64,000 nt of DNA from Burkholderiales bacterium. Lineage in GTDB: Bacteria > Pseudomonadota > Gammaproteobacteria > Burkholderiales > Burkholderiaceae_A. The translations under genes were made by a program, and so were the position numbers. This document shows positions 10,462 through 19,411 of this stretch, piece after piece. The notes beneath the pieces are model-generated. The model saw nothing but the letters and a program-made list of their open reading frames with translations, did no database searches and had not been told where the DNA came from. Positions within the stretch are counted from its first letter, which is position 1; each line of letters begins with the position of its first letter. Location of the stretch: contig JAIXOP010000015.1 of NCBI GenBank assembly GCA_027486725.1, positions 151,950-215,949 on the forward strand. The letters are read 5' to 3'.

Positions 10462-11592
10462 ATGGCTGCGTCGGGTCTCGTCATCACCAGCCCCACGGGC
10501 CAGGGTGCTCAGACCGGCAATTGGCACACGGCCGCCCGCTACCAGCGGCTGCTGCACACCGCTGGGATTTCCAGCTCGATCTGGGTGCTCGATCGCGACG
10601 ACGACCCCGCCCGATCCTGGGCCCAGCAGTCCTGGACCGACGTGGAGGGACGCCCGGTGCATCCCTGCGCTGCCCTCGTCCTGCACGCAGGCCGTGGCTC
10701 GGCCGTGGCCACCTGGCTTCACCAGGCCAAAGCCATGCCTCTGGGGGTGGTCGTCACCGGGACCGACCTCTATCGCGACCTCCAGGCCCCGGGGCCCGCC
10801 ATGGATGCCTGCCTGCGCTCGCTCGAGCTGGCCCAGCGGATTGTCTGCCTGCAGGCCCGCGCGGCCGAAGAGCTCGGCGAGCGGTTTCCCAATTGGATGC
10901 CGCGGCTGCGGGTCATTCCCCAGACGGTGGAGCCTGTGGCCGAGGCCGCTCGTGCAAAGGCTTGGTCGCCGGCAGAGCCCGCACTGCGTCTTCTGGTCAG
11001 CGGGCACATTCGGCCCGAAAAGGATCCACTCACGGCCTTGGATGGGGTGCTTCGGGCCGCCGACCGGCACCCCGAAGTCTCCATGCAGCTTGCCCATGTG
11101 GGCGGCGCCCTCGATGCGAACCTCTCCGCACAGCTCCACGAGCGGGCGCAGGCCCACCCCGAGCGCATCCGCATGCTCGGGCGGGTCAGCCAGGCCCAGA
11201 GTCGGGGCTTGATGGCCGCAGCCCACCTGTTGATCCAGCCCTCGCGCATGGAGGGCGGTGCCTTGGTGGTCTCAGAGGCCTGTGCCGTCGGCCTGCCCGT
11301 CCTGGCCAGCCGTGTGGCCGGCCACCAAGGCCTCCTGGGCGATGACTATCCTGGATTCTTCAAGGCCGGCTCGCCCGACGATCTCGCGCGGGTGCTGCAC
11401 CGATGGATTGTGGAGCCGGAGTTCCGGGCCGCGGTGATGCAGGCCCTCCAGCGCGCTGCCCCCGCCCTCACCTCGCCACGGCTGGAGGCCGCTCAAATCT
11501 CGGCCATCGCCCATCACCTATTGAGTCTGGCCAGCCAAAGCCCCAGTCGTGACCATTCTGCCCGCCCTGCCCCCAAGGGAGACCAGTGTTGA
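10462..11592 (+). CDS. senB: SenB-like selenosugar synthase / TIGR04348-type glycosyltransferase
   Basis: GT-B glycosyltransferase of the family that includes SenB, which joins selenophosphate-derived selenium to a UDP-sugar in selenoneine synthesis. Family marks are [14 protein letters not shown] at the N-terminus, [27 protein letters not shown], and [13 protein letters not shown] followed by [10 protein letters not shown]. The ATG at 10462 gives 376 residues and starts just before the first beta-strand. A TTG at 10444 has GGAG 5 nt upstream and is a real alternative. Its stop overlaps the thyA start region (TGATG). The usual partners senA (EgtB-like) and senC (SelD-like) are not in the window, so the product is uncertain. 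Confidence 0.7.
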   Translation: MAASGLVITSPTGQGAQTGNWHTAARYQRLLHTAGISSSIWVLDRDDDPARSWAQQSWTDVEGRPVHPCAALVLHAGRGSAVATWLHQAKAMPLGVVVTGTDLYRDLQAPGPAMDACLRSLELAQRIVCLQARAAEELGERFPNWMPRLRVIPQTVEPVAEAARAKAWSPAEPALRLLVSGHIRPEKDPLTALDGVLRAADRHPEVSMQLAHVGGALDANLSAQLHERAQAHPERIRMLGRVSQAQSRGLMAAAHLLIQPSRMEGGALVVSEACAVGLPVLASRVAGHQGLLGDDYPGFFKAGSPDDLARVLHRWIVEPEFRAAVMQALQRAAPALTSPRLEAAQISAIAHHLLSLASQSPSRDHSARPAPKGDQC

Positions 11593-12482
11593 TGAACCCT
11601 TCCAACAACCCCTCGCCCAGCCTCGACAGCCGCGGCCCAGCCAGCGCCGAGGTCCAATACCTTCGGCTGCTGCAGGAGCTTTTGGACCACGGGGATGAGC
11701 GCGGCGACCGCACCGGCACGGGCACACGCTCCCTCTTTGGCCGAATGATTCGCCACGACCTCGCCCAGGGCTTTCCGCTGCTCACGACCAAAAAGCTGCA
11801 CATCAAAAGCATCGTGGTCGAGCTGCTGTGGTTCTTGCGCGGAGACACCAACATCGCCTTTCTGCGCGAGCACGGCGTCACCATCTGGGACGAGTGGGCC
11901 ACCCCCGAGGGCGAGCTCGGTCCGGTCTACGGGGCCCAGTGGCGGCATTGGCCAGGGGCCGATGGCCAGACCTACGACCAGGTGGCAGCCCTCGTTGCAG
12001 GGCTGCGTGCCCGACCCGAGAGCCGCAGGCACATCATCAATGCTTGGAACGTGGCGCTGCTGCCCGACGAGCGGCTCGCGCCCGAGGCCAATGCTGCCCA
12101 GGGCAAGATGGCTCTGCCGCCCTGCCATGTGATGTATCAGTTCTATGTCAGCCGTGGGCGCCTGTCGTGCATGCTGACCCAGCGCAGCGCCGACATCTTT
12201 TTGGGCGTGCCCTTCAACCTAGCTTCGGTCTCGTTTCTGACCTGCATGCTGGCCCAGCAGCTCGATCTCCTGCCTGGCGAGATCGTGCACAGCTTTGGAG
12301 ACCTGCACCTCTACGCCAATCATGTGGTGCAGGCCCAGGAGCAGCTCGCCCGGACGCCGCGCACCCTGCCGCGGCTGGTGCTCGCCCGCCGGCCCGAGAG
12401 CGTTTTTGACTACCGGCTGGAGGACTTTGCCATCGAAGGCTACGACCCCCACCCCAGCATCAAGGCGCCGATCGCGAAGTAG
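11592..12482 (+). CDS. thyA: Thymidylate synthase
   Basis: Makes dTMP from dUMP using methylene-tetrahydrofolate. The 296-residue form has the Arg of [11 protein letters not shown], the nucleophile in [12 protein letters not shown] (C178), [12 protein letters not shown] and the conserved RRHIINAWN. Compared with E. coli (264) there is an N-terminal extension of about 20 residues and an insertion of about 12 residues just before the catalytic Cys. The ATG at 11592 shares one base with the preceding stop and has AAGGGAG 10 nt upstream; GTG 11586 and TTG 11589 are in frame. folA and dcd, of the same dTMP/folate network, lie 8 kb downstream. Confidence 0.96.
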   Translation: MNPSNNPSPSLDSRGPASAEVQYLRLLQELLDHGDERGDRTGTGTRSLFGRMIRHDLAQGFPLLTTKKLHIKSIVVELLWFLRGDTNIAFLREHGVTIWDEWATPEGELGPVYGAQWRHWPGADGQTYDQVAALVAGLRARPESRRHIINAWNVALLPDERLAPEANAAQGKMALPPCHVMYQFYVSRGRLSCMLTQRSADIFLGVPFNLASVSFLTCMLAQQLDLLPGEIVHSFGDLHLYANHVVQAQEQLARTPRTLPRLVLARRPESVFDYRLEDFAIEGYDPHPSIKAPIAK

Positions 12483-12831
12483 CCCAACGGGCGATCTCGG
12501 CCTGCATGGGTGCCGACTCGCCCATCGGGGGAAGAATCTCCACGACCAGCCCAGGGTGCTGGCTCTGCACCTCGGCAATGATGTTGGGCAGGTCCACCCT
12601 CAGGTGGTGCCCCGCTGCGAAGAACAGGGGGGCGATGCGGATGTGGCGATGGCCCTCGGCGACCCATGCCTCGAGGACTTCGGGGAGGCTGGGAGACATC
12701 AACTCCAGGAACGCAAGCTCCACCGGCGCATCGGTCTGCGCGCGAGACTGCTCCAGGATGGCATCGAAGGGAGCCCGCCAGCGGGGATCGCGGGAGCCAT
12801 GGGCAAAAAGAATGGTGCAGGCTTGGGTCAT
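12460..12831 (-). CDS. cbiX: Small CbiX/SirB-type sirohydrochlorin chelatase
   Basis: Short (123-residue) class II chelatase that inserts cobalt or iron into sirohydrochlorin for cobalamin or siroheme. The single-domain length is that of the CbiX-S form, which works as a homodimer. Metal ligands expected in this family are visible: His11 in FAHGSRD and His75/His76 in [13 protein letters not shown]. The gene is convergent with thyA and the two 3' ends overlap by 23 bp. No other cobalamin or siroheme gene lies beside it, so the metal is not determined. Confidence 0.85.
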   Translation of the reverse strand: MTQACTILFAHGSRDPRWRAPFDAILEQSRAQTDAPVELAFLELMSPSLPEVLEAWVAEGHRHIRIAPLFFAAGHHLRVDLPNIIAEVQSQHPGLVVEILPPMGESAPMQAEIARWATSRSAP

Positions 12832-12889
12832 GGCGCGAGTCTAGGTGAAACAGGCCCCCGAATCCCCGCTTTTCGTCGAATTGACCTCG

Positions 12890-12906
12890 GTTTGTCTAGG
12901 ACAAAC
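12890..12906. promoter_or_regulatory. Perfect inverted repeat upstream of PAS/MCP gene
   Basis: GTTTGTC-TAG-GACAAAC, a perfect 7-bp inverted repeat with a 3-nt centre, 41 bp upstream of the PAS chemoreceptor-like gene. TTGACC at 12881-12886 just before it could be a -35 element, but no good -10 is seen at the right distance. It could be an operator or a 5'-leader hairpin. Confidence 0.4.
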
Positions 12907-12947
12907 TGACCCGCAAGCAACTTTTCCAACGCGGGGAGACCAAGGCA

Positions 12948-14627
12948 ATGCTCGGATTCATTTCACTGGGGGGCAGCGCAAGCCAGGCGCAGAGCGCCCT
13001 CGATCAGTCGATCGATGCGGTGGTCACCATCGATTCCAAAAACACGGTTGTCTTCTACAACGCGGCCGCCGAACGGCTCTGGGGCTACCCCCGCGACCAG
13101 GTGATCGGTCAGAACGTCAAGATGCTGGTGCCGATGCAGTGGCAGTCCCAGCACGACAGCCTGGTGAATCGCCACCGCAACGGGGGCGAAGACCGGATCG
13201 TGGGCACCAGCCGTGAGGTACCCCTGGAATGCGCCGACGGCAGCCGGAAGTGGGCCTCGCTCTCGCTCTCCAAGCTGCAGACCGCCAATGGCGTGGGCTA
13301 TACCGCCTTTGTGCGCGACGTCACGAAGGAGCGCGAGCAGCGCGAGATGATCGAGCAGACGCTCGAGCAGGCCATCGATGCCGTGGTCACCATCGATGAG
13401 AACAATGCCATCACCTTCTACAACGCCGCGGCCCAACGGCTCTGGGGATACAGCAAGGACGAGGTGCTGGGCCAAAACGTGAAGATGCTCGTGCCGCGGG
13501 CCATCCAGGGGCAGCACGACAGCCTGGTCAATGCCAACCGAGAAACCGGGCGAGACAAGATTGTTGGCACCAGCCGGGAGGTTCAGATCGAGCGCAAGGA
13601 CGGCAGTCAGCGGTGGGGCAGCCTATCGCTCTCCAAAGTCACGCTCGGCGGCCGAATCACCTACACCGCCTTCGTCAAGGATGTGACGGCCGAGGTGGAG
13701 CAGCGCGAGCAGGTCAAGCTGCTCAGCATAGTTGCCAACGGCACCGACAATGCTGTGGCCATCTGCGGCTCCGACGGCCGCATCGACTACATCAATCCCG
13801 GCTTCTCCCGCCTCTTTGGCCACGATGTGCAGCAGGTCATGGGCCGCAAGCCCAACGAGGTGCTGGGCAGCCGCCAGACCGATGCGGGTGTGGTGGCCCA
13901 GATCAATGCCGACATCTCGGCCGGCAGCGCCTTCAGCGGCGAGATCGTCTATGCGCACCGCTCGGGAAGCCCCATCTGGGTGTCTCTCGCGATCAACCCG
14001 ATTCTCGACGAGCGGGGCCTGGTTCAGAAGCTCGTCATCGTCATGGCCGACATCACCCGCACCAAGCGCCAGGCGCTCGAGTTCACGGTTCGCCTGGAGG
14101 CCATCCGCGAGGCGACCTGCGTGGCCGACCTCGGGCTCGATGGTCGCCCTCTCGACATCAGCCCCGCTATGGCCAAGCTTTTGGGATCTCGGCCGCTGAG
14201 CGAGGTCTCTGGCGTGATCCAGACGGGGGTGCATCGGGCCCTGGGGGCTGCCTCCAAAGAAGTGCTGGCCCGGGGCGAGCCCGTGCAGACCGAGCTGCGC
14301 ATTGAGCCGGGCGAGGGCATGGAGTCCATCCGCATCGACGCGACCTTCAGCCCCATCAACGACCTGGACGGAAAGCTGGAGAAGATCGTGATGTTCGGCA
14401 CCGACGTCTCCGAGCAACGGCGCTCCATGGAGCGCATCAGCACCATCGTGGAGACGATCAACTCGCTGGCGATGCAGACCAACCTCCTGTCGCTCAACGC
14501 CGCCATCGAGGCGGCGCGGGCCGGGGATGCCGGCCGAGGCTTTGCGGTGGTCGCGGGGGAGGTGCGCAACCTCGCCGGCCGAAGCTCCGAATCGGCGCGC
14601 GAGATCGCCAGCATGCTCACCCGGTAG
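12948..14627 (+). CDS. Soluble multi-PAS methyl-accepting-chemotaxis-like protein
   Basis: Predicted cytoplasmic signalling protein of 559 residues with no membrane segment. Two near-identical PAS domains (about 18-128 and 140-250) share [14 protein letters not shown](E/Q)RLWGY and [10 protein letters not shown] third PAS with a PAC tail follows (about 262-370), then a more divergent fourth (about 375-485). The C-terminus has only the tip of an MCP signalling domain: [21 protein letters not shown] through [19 protein letters not shown], stopping about 25 residues later. Full MCP domains have two long helices; here the upstream arm and most of the return arm are missing. The layout recalls BdlA-type energy or redox receptors. 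Ligand and cofactor are unknown. Confidence 0.85.
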   Translation: MLGFISLGGSASQAQSALDQSIDAVVTIDSKNTVVFYNAAAERLWGYPRDQVIGQNVKMLVPMQWQSQHDSLVNRHRNGGEDRIVGTSREVPLECADGSRKWASLSLSKLQTANGVGYTAFVRDVTKEREQREMIEQTLEQAIDAVVTIDENNAITFYNAAAQRLWGYSKDEVLGQNVKMLVPRAIQGQHDSLVNANRETGRDKIVGTSREVQIERKDGSQRWGSLSLSKVTLGGRITYTAFVKDVTAEVEQREQVKLLSIVANGTDNAVAICGSDGRIDYINPGFSRLFGHDVQQVMGRKPNEVLGSRQTDAGVVAQINADISAGSAFSGEIVYAHRSGSPIWVSLAINPILDERGLVQKLVIVMADITRTKRQALEFTVRLEAIREATCVADLGLDGRPLDISPAMAKLLGSRPLSEVSGVIQTGVHRALGAASKEVLARGEPVQTELRIEPGEGMESIRIDATFSPINDLDGKLEKIVMFGTDVSEQRRSMERISTIVETINSLAMQTNLLSLNAAIEAARAGDAGRGFAVVAGEVRNLAGRSSESAREIASMLTR

Positions 14628-14721
14628 TGGCGCGCCGCCGGCCGGGCCCCGAATGGCGGGGGCCGCACACTTGGCGGCATCTGCACAGGTTGGGGCCGAC
14701 GATCTCAGGGTAATTTCGCAT

Positions 14722-14759
14722 AAACGTTCGTTTGAAGGCCTCGGGTTTCTCTTTAGACT
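14722..14759 (+). promoter_or_regulatory. Promoter with overlapping operator-like palindrome for the BVMO-SDR operon
   Basis: TTGAAG (14732-14737), a 16-bp spacer and TAGACT (14754-14759) make a plausible sigma-70 promoter about 40 bp upstream of the monooxygenase ATG. A palindrome AAACG-TT-CGTTT (14722-14733) overlaps the -35 edge, which is where a TetR-type repressor would act. No regulator gene is adjacent. Confidence 0.4.
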
Positions 14760-14800
14760 GGCGGCTTGTATTCCCCCTCAGTCCACAAGGAGTTCCCCGA

Positions 14801-16327
14801 ATGATCGAAACCACCGTCGCCATCGTCGGCAGCGGGTTTGGCGGCCAGTGCATGGCCATCAGTCTGCGAAAGATGGGCCTTGACGATTTCCTGCTGCTGG
14901 AGCGCCGCGAATTCATGGGCGGCACCTGGAAGCAGAACCAGTATCCCGGCGCAGCGGTCGATGTGCAGTCCCTGCTCTATTCCATTGCGGGCGAGCCCTG
15001 GGACTGGTCGCAGATTTTTGCGCCCGGCGACGAGTTGCGGACCTACACCGACCATGTGATTCGCAAGCATGGTCTGCGCGAGAGAACCAAGACCCACTGC
15101 AATGTGGAGAAGGCAACCTGGGTCGAGTCCGAGCACCGCTGGCACCTGAAGACCAGCTCCGGCGAGACGGTGGCCGCCCGCTTTGTGGTCAATGCCTCGG
15201 GGCCCCTCAGCCAGCCGGTCATTCCCGAATTCAAAGGCGCCGGCAGCTTCCAAGGCAAGACCTTCCACACCAACGCCTGGGACCACAGCTACGACCTGCG
15301 CGGCAAGCGCGTGGCCATCATCGGCAGCGGAGCCTCGGCCGCCCAGGTGATCCCCACCATCGCCCCAGAGGTTGGCCACCTGCATGTGTTCCAGCGCTCT
15401 CCCCACTGGGTGCTGCCCCGACCGGATCGGGTGCTCAGCCGCTGGGAGCGGGCGCTGCTCAAGTTCCGTCCCATCAACAAGTTGGCGCGCTATGCCTTCT
15501 ATTGGGGCCTGGAGACGCGGGTCATCGCCTTCAAGTACTCGCCGTGGCTGCTGAAGAACGTGATGCAGAGAATCGCCACCAAGCACATTCGGAATCAGGT
15601 GAAGGACCCCGAACTCCAGAAGAAGCTCACGCCCGACTTTGTGATTGGCTGCAAGCGGATTCTGATGAGCAACACCTACTACCCCACCTTCAACCGCCCC
15701 AACGTCACCCTGCACGACAAGCACGATGGCATCGTGGAGATCACCCCCACGGGGATCAAGACCGCGCAGGGCCACACGCTCGATGTGGACTGCATCGTTT
15801 ACAGCACGGGCTATGACGCCAGCCAGGCAGTGCCCTACGAGGTCGAGGGCCGTGAAGGCCAGACCCTGAGCGGCTTCTGGAGAGACTACATGCGGGCCTA
15901 CCTGGGCATCACCCTGCCCAAGATGCCCAACCTCTTTCTCATCATGGGCCCCAACACAGGCATCGGACACACCTCGGCCATCTTCATCATCGAGAGCCAG
16001 ATGGAATACATCACGCGGGCCATCCGCAAGGTGCTCAAGAAAGGGGCTGCGGCCGTCGACGTCAAGCCCGAGGCCGAGGCCGCCTGGACCACCCATGTGC
16101 ACGAGGAAATGAAGCCCACCGTCTGGGCCACCGGCGGCTGCACCAGCTGGTACAAGGGCGGATCGGACAAGGTGCTTGCCATGTACCCGGGCTTTTCCTT
16201 TGTGTACCGACTCAAGTGCCGCATGTTCAAAGACGCCGATCACGTGTTCCTGGGCAAGGCCCAGGCGCCGGGAAAGACGAGTTCTTCCAACAACCCCATT
16301 TCGAACCCCCAAGAAAGCGCAGCATGA
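14801..16327 (+). CDS. Flavin-containing Baeyer-Villiger-type monooxygenase
   Basis: FAD/NADPH-dependent monooxygenase of 508 residues. It has the N-terminal FAD fold (VAIVGSGFGGQ, residues 6-16), the motif F-Q-G-K-T-F-H-T-N-A-W-D-H at 150-162 that matches the Baeyer-Villiger fingerprint FxGxxxHTxxW, and a second Rossmann site (VAIIGSGASAAQV, about 171-183). Later blocks YSTGYD and MGPNTGIGHTS also fit. The start has AAGGAG 7 nt upstream. It overlaps the SDR gene by four bases (ATGA). Likely substrates are ketones or aldehydes from alkane, terpene or steroid breakdown; the specific one is unknown. Confidence 0.88.
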   Translation: MIETTVAIVGSGFGGQCMAISLRKMGLDDFLLLERREFMGGTWKQNQYPGAAVDVQSLLYSIAGEPWDWSQIFAPGDELRTYTDHVIRKHGLRERTKTHCNVEKATWVESEHRWHLKTSSGETVAARFVVNASGPLSQPVIPEFKGAGSFQGKTFHTNAWDHSYDLRGKRVAIIGSGASAAQVIPTIAPEVGHLHVFQRSPHWVLPRPDRVLSRWERALLKFRPINKLARYAFYWGLETRVIAFKYSPWLLKNVMQRIATKHIRNQVKDPELQKKLTPDFVIGCKRILMSNTYYPTFNRPNVTLHDKHDGIVEITPTGIKTAQGHTLDVDCIVYSTGYDASQAVPYEVEGREGQTLSGFWRDYMRAYLGITLPKMPNLFLIMGPNTGIGHTSAIFIIESQMEYITRAIRKVLKKGAAAVDVKPEAEAAWTTHVHEEMKPTVWATGGCTSWYKGGSDKVLAMYPGFSFVYRLKCRMFKDADHVFLGKAQAPGKTSSSNNPISNPQESAA

Positions 16328-17145
16328 AAAATTTCCAAAACAAGGTCGTGGTGATCACCGGCGCTGCCTCGGGCATGGGCCGGGAATACGCAATCTCCTT
16401 CGCAAAACGCGGCGCACGGATTGCCCTGTGCGACTGGGATGAGGCCGGGCTCGCTGAGACGGTGTCGCTGGCCCGCCAGGCCGGCGCGAAGGATGTCTTC
16501 TCTGCCAAAGTGGATGTAGGCAGCCGCGATGCGGTCTATGGCTTTGCCGATCAGGTTCAGAAGACGCTGGGCAATGCCCACGTGGTCATCAACAACGCCG
16601 GCATCTCGGGCGAGGGCGAGCCGGCCTGGCGCCTCTCCGACGAGGGCATGCATCGAATCATGAACATCAACTACTGGGGCGTGGTGCATGGCACCCGAGC
16701 CTTCCTGCCTCAGATGAAGGCCAATGGTGAAGGCGCCGTGGTCAACGTTTCGAGCATCTTCGGCCTGCAGGGCACCCCGGGCAATGCCGACTACTGCGCC
16801 ACCAAATTCGCAGTGCGTGGATTCACCGAGGCTCTGGCCGTGGAGCTCACCGACACCCCCATCCAGGTGCATTGTGTGCACCCCGGCGGCATCAAGACGA
16901 ACATCGTCCGGACCGAGCGCGAGAAGCCCTTCGAGCATCGCTTCCTGAAGACGCCCGCCTCGGAGATCGTCGAGCATGTGATCTCGCAGGTCCAGGCCAA
17001 CAAAATGCGCATCGTCTACGGCCACGACTCCTTCCGGGTCTCCATGGGCGTGCGGCTGCTGCCGTTTGGCTTCATGCGCCGTCTGATTCGCAAGGAGATG
17101 AACGCGGTCTTGAACGCCGATGGGCAGACCCGATTCACCTTTTGA
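16324..17145 (+). CDS. Short-chain dehydrogenase/reductase
   Basis: NAD(P)-dependent oxidoreductase of 273 residues. It has the classical cofactor motif TGAASGMG (12-19), NNAG (about 90), the catalytic Ser in NVSSIFG, and Tyr157-x3-Lys161 (YCATK). The ATG at 16324 overlaps the monooxygenase stop, so the two are translated together. A natural reading is that it oxidises an alcohol to the ketone that the monooxygenase then uses, or reduces its product. The C-terminal segment after about 200 is longer than in the smallest SDRs and contains a hydrophobic patch near VSMGVRLLPFGFM. Confidence 0.88.
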   Translation: MKNFQNKVVVITGAASGMGREYAISFAKRGARIALCDWDEAGLAETVSLARQAGAKDVFSAKVDVGSRDAVYGFADQVQKTLGNAHVVINNAGISGEGEPAWRLSDEGMHRIMNINYWGVVHGTRAFLPQMKANGEGAVVNVSSIFGLQGTPGNADYCATKFAVRGFTEALAVELTDTPIQVHCVHPGGIKTNIVRTEREKPFEHRFLKTPASEIVEHVISQVQANKMRIVYGHDSFRVSMGVRLLPFGFMRRLIRKEMNAVLNADGQTRFTF

Positions 17146-17200
17146 ATTCTTGCAGCTTTGTATTTTTTACACTGACGCTTTCCTCATCGGTATTCGCCCC

Positions 17201-17229
17201 TTAACAAAATTGGGGCCCGCTGATAATTC
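17201..17229 (+). promoter_or_regulatory. Sigma-70-like promoter of repeat lipoprotein
   Basis: TTAACA (17201-17206), a 17-bp spacer and TAATTC (17224-17229), ending 58 bp upstream of the lipoprotein ATG. Both hexamers are close to consensus and the spacing is ideal. Confidence 0.5.
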
Positions 17230-17287
17230 GTCCGTGAGTTTTTGTTGGCCGAGCACTTCTGCCCGGCCCGTTCATCAAGGAGCCAAG

Positions 17288-17968
17288 ATGTCCCAATCGA
17301 ACTTTGCCCTCCGTGGCCTGACCGTAGCCCTCATCAGCCTTGGCCTCGGCGCCTGCAGCCTCAACGGCAGCGACTCGCTCGGCGCGGCTGGCAACAGCGT
17401 CAACGATCCCAGCAACCCCAGCAATCCCAACAACGGCGGTGGCGGCACCGACGGTGGCGGCACCGCCACCAGCCCGCTGGCCCCCGTCACCGGTGCGCTC
17501 ACCATGATTCCCGTGGTCGGAGCTCCTCTGGCCGGCGTGGTGGATATGGTCACTAGCGCTCTGCCCATCCCCAGCACCGGCGGTGATGCCGGCGGCGGCT
17601 CGGGCGGCACCAGCCCGCTGGCCCCCGTCACCGGTGCCGTCACCATGATCCCCGTGATCGGCACTCCTCTGGCCGGCGTGGTGGACACCATCACTGGTTC
17701 CCTGCCCCTGGATGCCATCCCCACCGGCGGACTGCCCGTCCCAGGTGCTGGTGGCGACACTGGCGGCGGCAATGCCGTGGTCGACGCCCTCATGCCCGTG
17801 ACCTCGGCGGTGGATCAGCTCACCACCACCGTGGGCGCCCTGCCTGGCGTTGGCGCACCCCTGGCGATGGCATTGAATCCAGTGACAGATGGTCTGGCCA
17901 CCGTGGTCAGTACCGTGGGCGAGGCTCTGGGTTCGGGCCTGGGCGCGGTTCCCCTGCCCCTGCCGTAA
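17288..17968 (+). CDS. Secreted lipoprotein with APVTGAL-type repeats
   Basis: Putative outer-membrane or surface lipoprotein of 226 residues, function unknown. The signal peptide ends in the lipobox LGLGAC. A Gly/Asn/Pro-rich linker follows, then two copies of a roughly 25-residue unit: SPLAPVTGALTMIPVVGAPL plus AGVVD (about 61-86) and SPLAPVTGAVTMIPVIGTPL plus AGVVD (about 108-132). A third, looser hydrophobic unit ends the protein. AAGGAG lies 5 nt before the ATG. A strong terminator follows. A paralogue with the same APVTGAL motif lies at 38.3 kb. Such proteins are sometimes labelled collagen-like, but no strict Gly-X-Y array is present. Confidence 0.75.
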   Translation: MSQSNFALRGLTVALISLGLGACSLNGSDSLGAAGNSVNDPSNPSNPNNGGGGTDGGGTATSPLAPVTGALTMIPVVGAPLAGVVDMVTSALPIPSTGGDAGGGSGGTSPLAPVTGAVTMIPVIGTPLAGVVDTITGSLPLDAIPTGGLPVPGAGGDTGGGNAVVDALMPVTSAVDQLTTTVGALPGVGAPLAMALNPVTDGLATVVSTVGEALGSGLGAVPLPLP

Positions 17969-17990
17969 ACAACTCCGCAGTCCGCTCAAC

Positions 17991-18023
17991 AAAAAACCCC
18001 GCCAGAACTGGCGGGGTTTTTTT
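17991..18023. terminator. Bidirectional rho-independent terminator
   Basis: Stem CCCCGCCAG / CTGGCGGGG (17997-18016) with a 2-nt loop, flanked by A6 on the left and a T-run on the right. It serves both the lipoprotein gene (plus) and alkB (minus), whose 3' ends face each other. Confidence 0.9.
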
Positions 18024-18049
18024 ATTCCAAACCACGAGCGGCGAACCAG

Positions 18050-19165
18050 TTATCCCCGATTGAGCATGGCCTCGTTGTGGCCCACATGGGCCAAAACGCG
18101 CGGGTTCATCATCCGGAACCACAGCGGCGGCAGATAGGCCACGAGGATCATGGCCGCATAGCCCGAGGGCAGCCGCGGCAACTCATCAAAATTGCGCAGC
18201 GTCTGGTAGCTGCGGGTGGGGTTGGCGTGGTGATCGGAGTGGCGCTGCAGGTGGTAGAGCAGCACATTGGTGGCAATGTGGTTGCTGTTCCAGGAGTGCT
18301 TGGGCTGGCAGCGCTCATAGCCCTGGCCATCGGCACGGCGCTCGCGCTTGAGACCGTAATGCTCTAGGTAATTGACCACCTCCAGCAGGCTGCCCCCATA
18401 GGCGGCAGCAAACACCACGGCCAGCAACACGGCGGGGCCCAAAAGCACTGCCGCGATGGCCCAGATGGCCGCAGTCATCGCCCAGCTCTGCAGCAAATGG
18501 TTGCGCCAGCTCCAAAAGCTGCGCTTCTCAAATGCCATGCGTTTGGCCTCGAGGGCCCAGGCCGACCGAACCGATCCCACCACACACCGCGGGAGAAACG
18601 CCCAGAAGCTCTCGTTGAACCGAGACGATGCGGGATCCTCGGGGGTGGCAACGCGCACGTGGTGACCTCGGTTGTGCTCCACAAAAAAGTGCCCATAGGC
18701 ACCGGGCGCCAGGGTGAGCCGTGCCAGAAAACGCTCCAACGGGTCGGTCTGATGGCCGAGCTCGTGAGCCACATTGATGGCCAGGCCACAGAGCATGCCC
18801 ATGCCCAGGGCGATGCCCAGCTGCGCCGCCCAACCATCGGCCCAGGCCACAAACGCATACGCCATGAAGGCCCACGAGACGAGATAGACCGGCACGGCCG
18901 CCATCAGCACCCAACGGTAATAGGCATCCTTCGCGAGCGCGGGCATCGCCTCATCGGGCGGGTTGGCTTCGTCCTCGCCGACCAGCAGATCAAAGAGTGG
19001 GATCACCGCATACAGCACCACCAGCGGCGCAAAGAGCCAGAGCACAGCATCGTGCAGGCGCCACAGAAGCACCGCGGCCGGTGGCAGAAGAAAGATCAGC
19101 GCACCGCCCACCCAGGCCAGGCGCTTGGTGTCTTTCCAGGGGGTTGCATTCAACACAGCAGACAT
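18050..19165 (-). CDS. alkB: Alkane 1-monooxygenase (integral membrane di-iron hydroxylase)
   Basis: Hydroxylates the terminal carbon of alkanes in the inner membrane, using electrons from rubredoxin. The 371-residue protein has the histidine boxes of the AlkB family: HELGH (134-138), HNRGHH (164-169) and LQRHSDHH (306-313), plus the extra NYLEHYG box near 265-271. Several hydrophobic helices lie in the first 130 residues and around 230-265. The start at 19165 has GGAG 6 nt upstream; MENP at 19177 is an in-frame alternative with no usable spacing. No rubredoxin or rubredoxin reductase is in the window. Confidence 0.93.
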   Translation of the reverse strand: MSAVLNATPWKDTKRLAWVGGALIFLLPPAAVLLWRLHDAVLWLFAPLVVLYAVIPLFDLLVGEDEANPPDEAMPALAKDAYYRWVLMAAVPVYLVSWAFMAYAFVAWADGWAAQLGIALGMGMLCGLAINVAHELGHQTDPLERFLARLTLAPGAYGHFFVEHNRGHHVRVATPEDPASSRFNESFWAFLPRCVVGSVRSAWALEAKRMAFEKRSFWSWRNHLLQSWAMTAAIWAIAAVLLGPAVLLAVVFAAAYGGSLLEVVNYLEHYGLKRERRADGQGYERCQPKHSWNSNHIATNVLLYHLQRHSDHHANPTRSYQTLRNFDELPRLPSGYAAMILVAYLPPLWFRMMNPRVLAHVGHNEAMLNRG

Positions 19166-19326
19166 GGGGTTCTCCATCCTTGTTCTCAGAACACACGAAC
19201 GCTCCAGCGCATCCCCGCGCCCGAGCACCATCGCAGTGTGCAGGCCCTGCATTCCGGCGGCTGCCCGCAAGGCGCCAGGTTTTTGCCTTTGCAGGCCCGG
19301 GCAAACCCTCAATCATTCAAATAAAC

Positions 19327-19342
19327 TGAAGCAAGTGCTTCA
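19327..19342. promoter_or_regulatory. Perfect palindrome between alkB and doxX
   Basis: TGAAGCA-AG-TGCTTCA, a 7-bp inverted repeat, in the 246-bp divergent gap between alkB and doxX. Its position suits an operator acting on either or both genes. No adjacent regulator gene identifies the binding protein. Confidence 0.4.
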
Positions 19343-19411
19343 AAGCAGCGCCCCGAAATGCTGAGCTGGGGGGCTACAGTGGCTCTTCCCCAATCCCTCT
19401 GGAGACATCCC

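Noticed and set aside
9543..10496. Upstream in-frame extension of yejA by about 318 codons
   Set aside because: The extension is antisense to fabI. A signal peptide begins right after ATG 9542, so the shorter form is correct.
14753..16312. Minus-strand open frame of 519 codons opposite the monooxygenase
   Set aside because: The plus strand carries an intact FAD monooxygenase with fingerprint motifs and a ribosome site. The antisense frame has only shadow composition.
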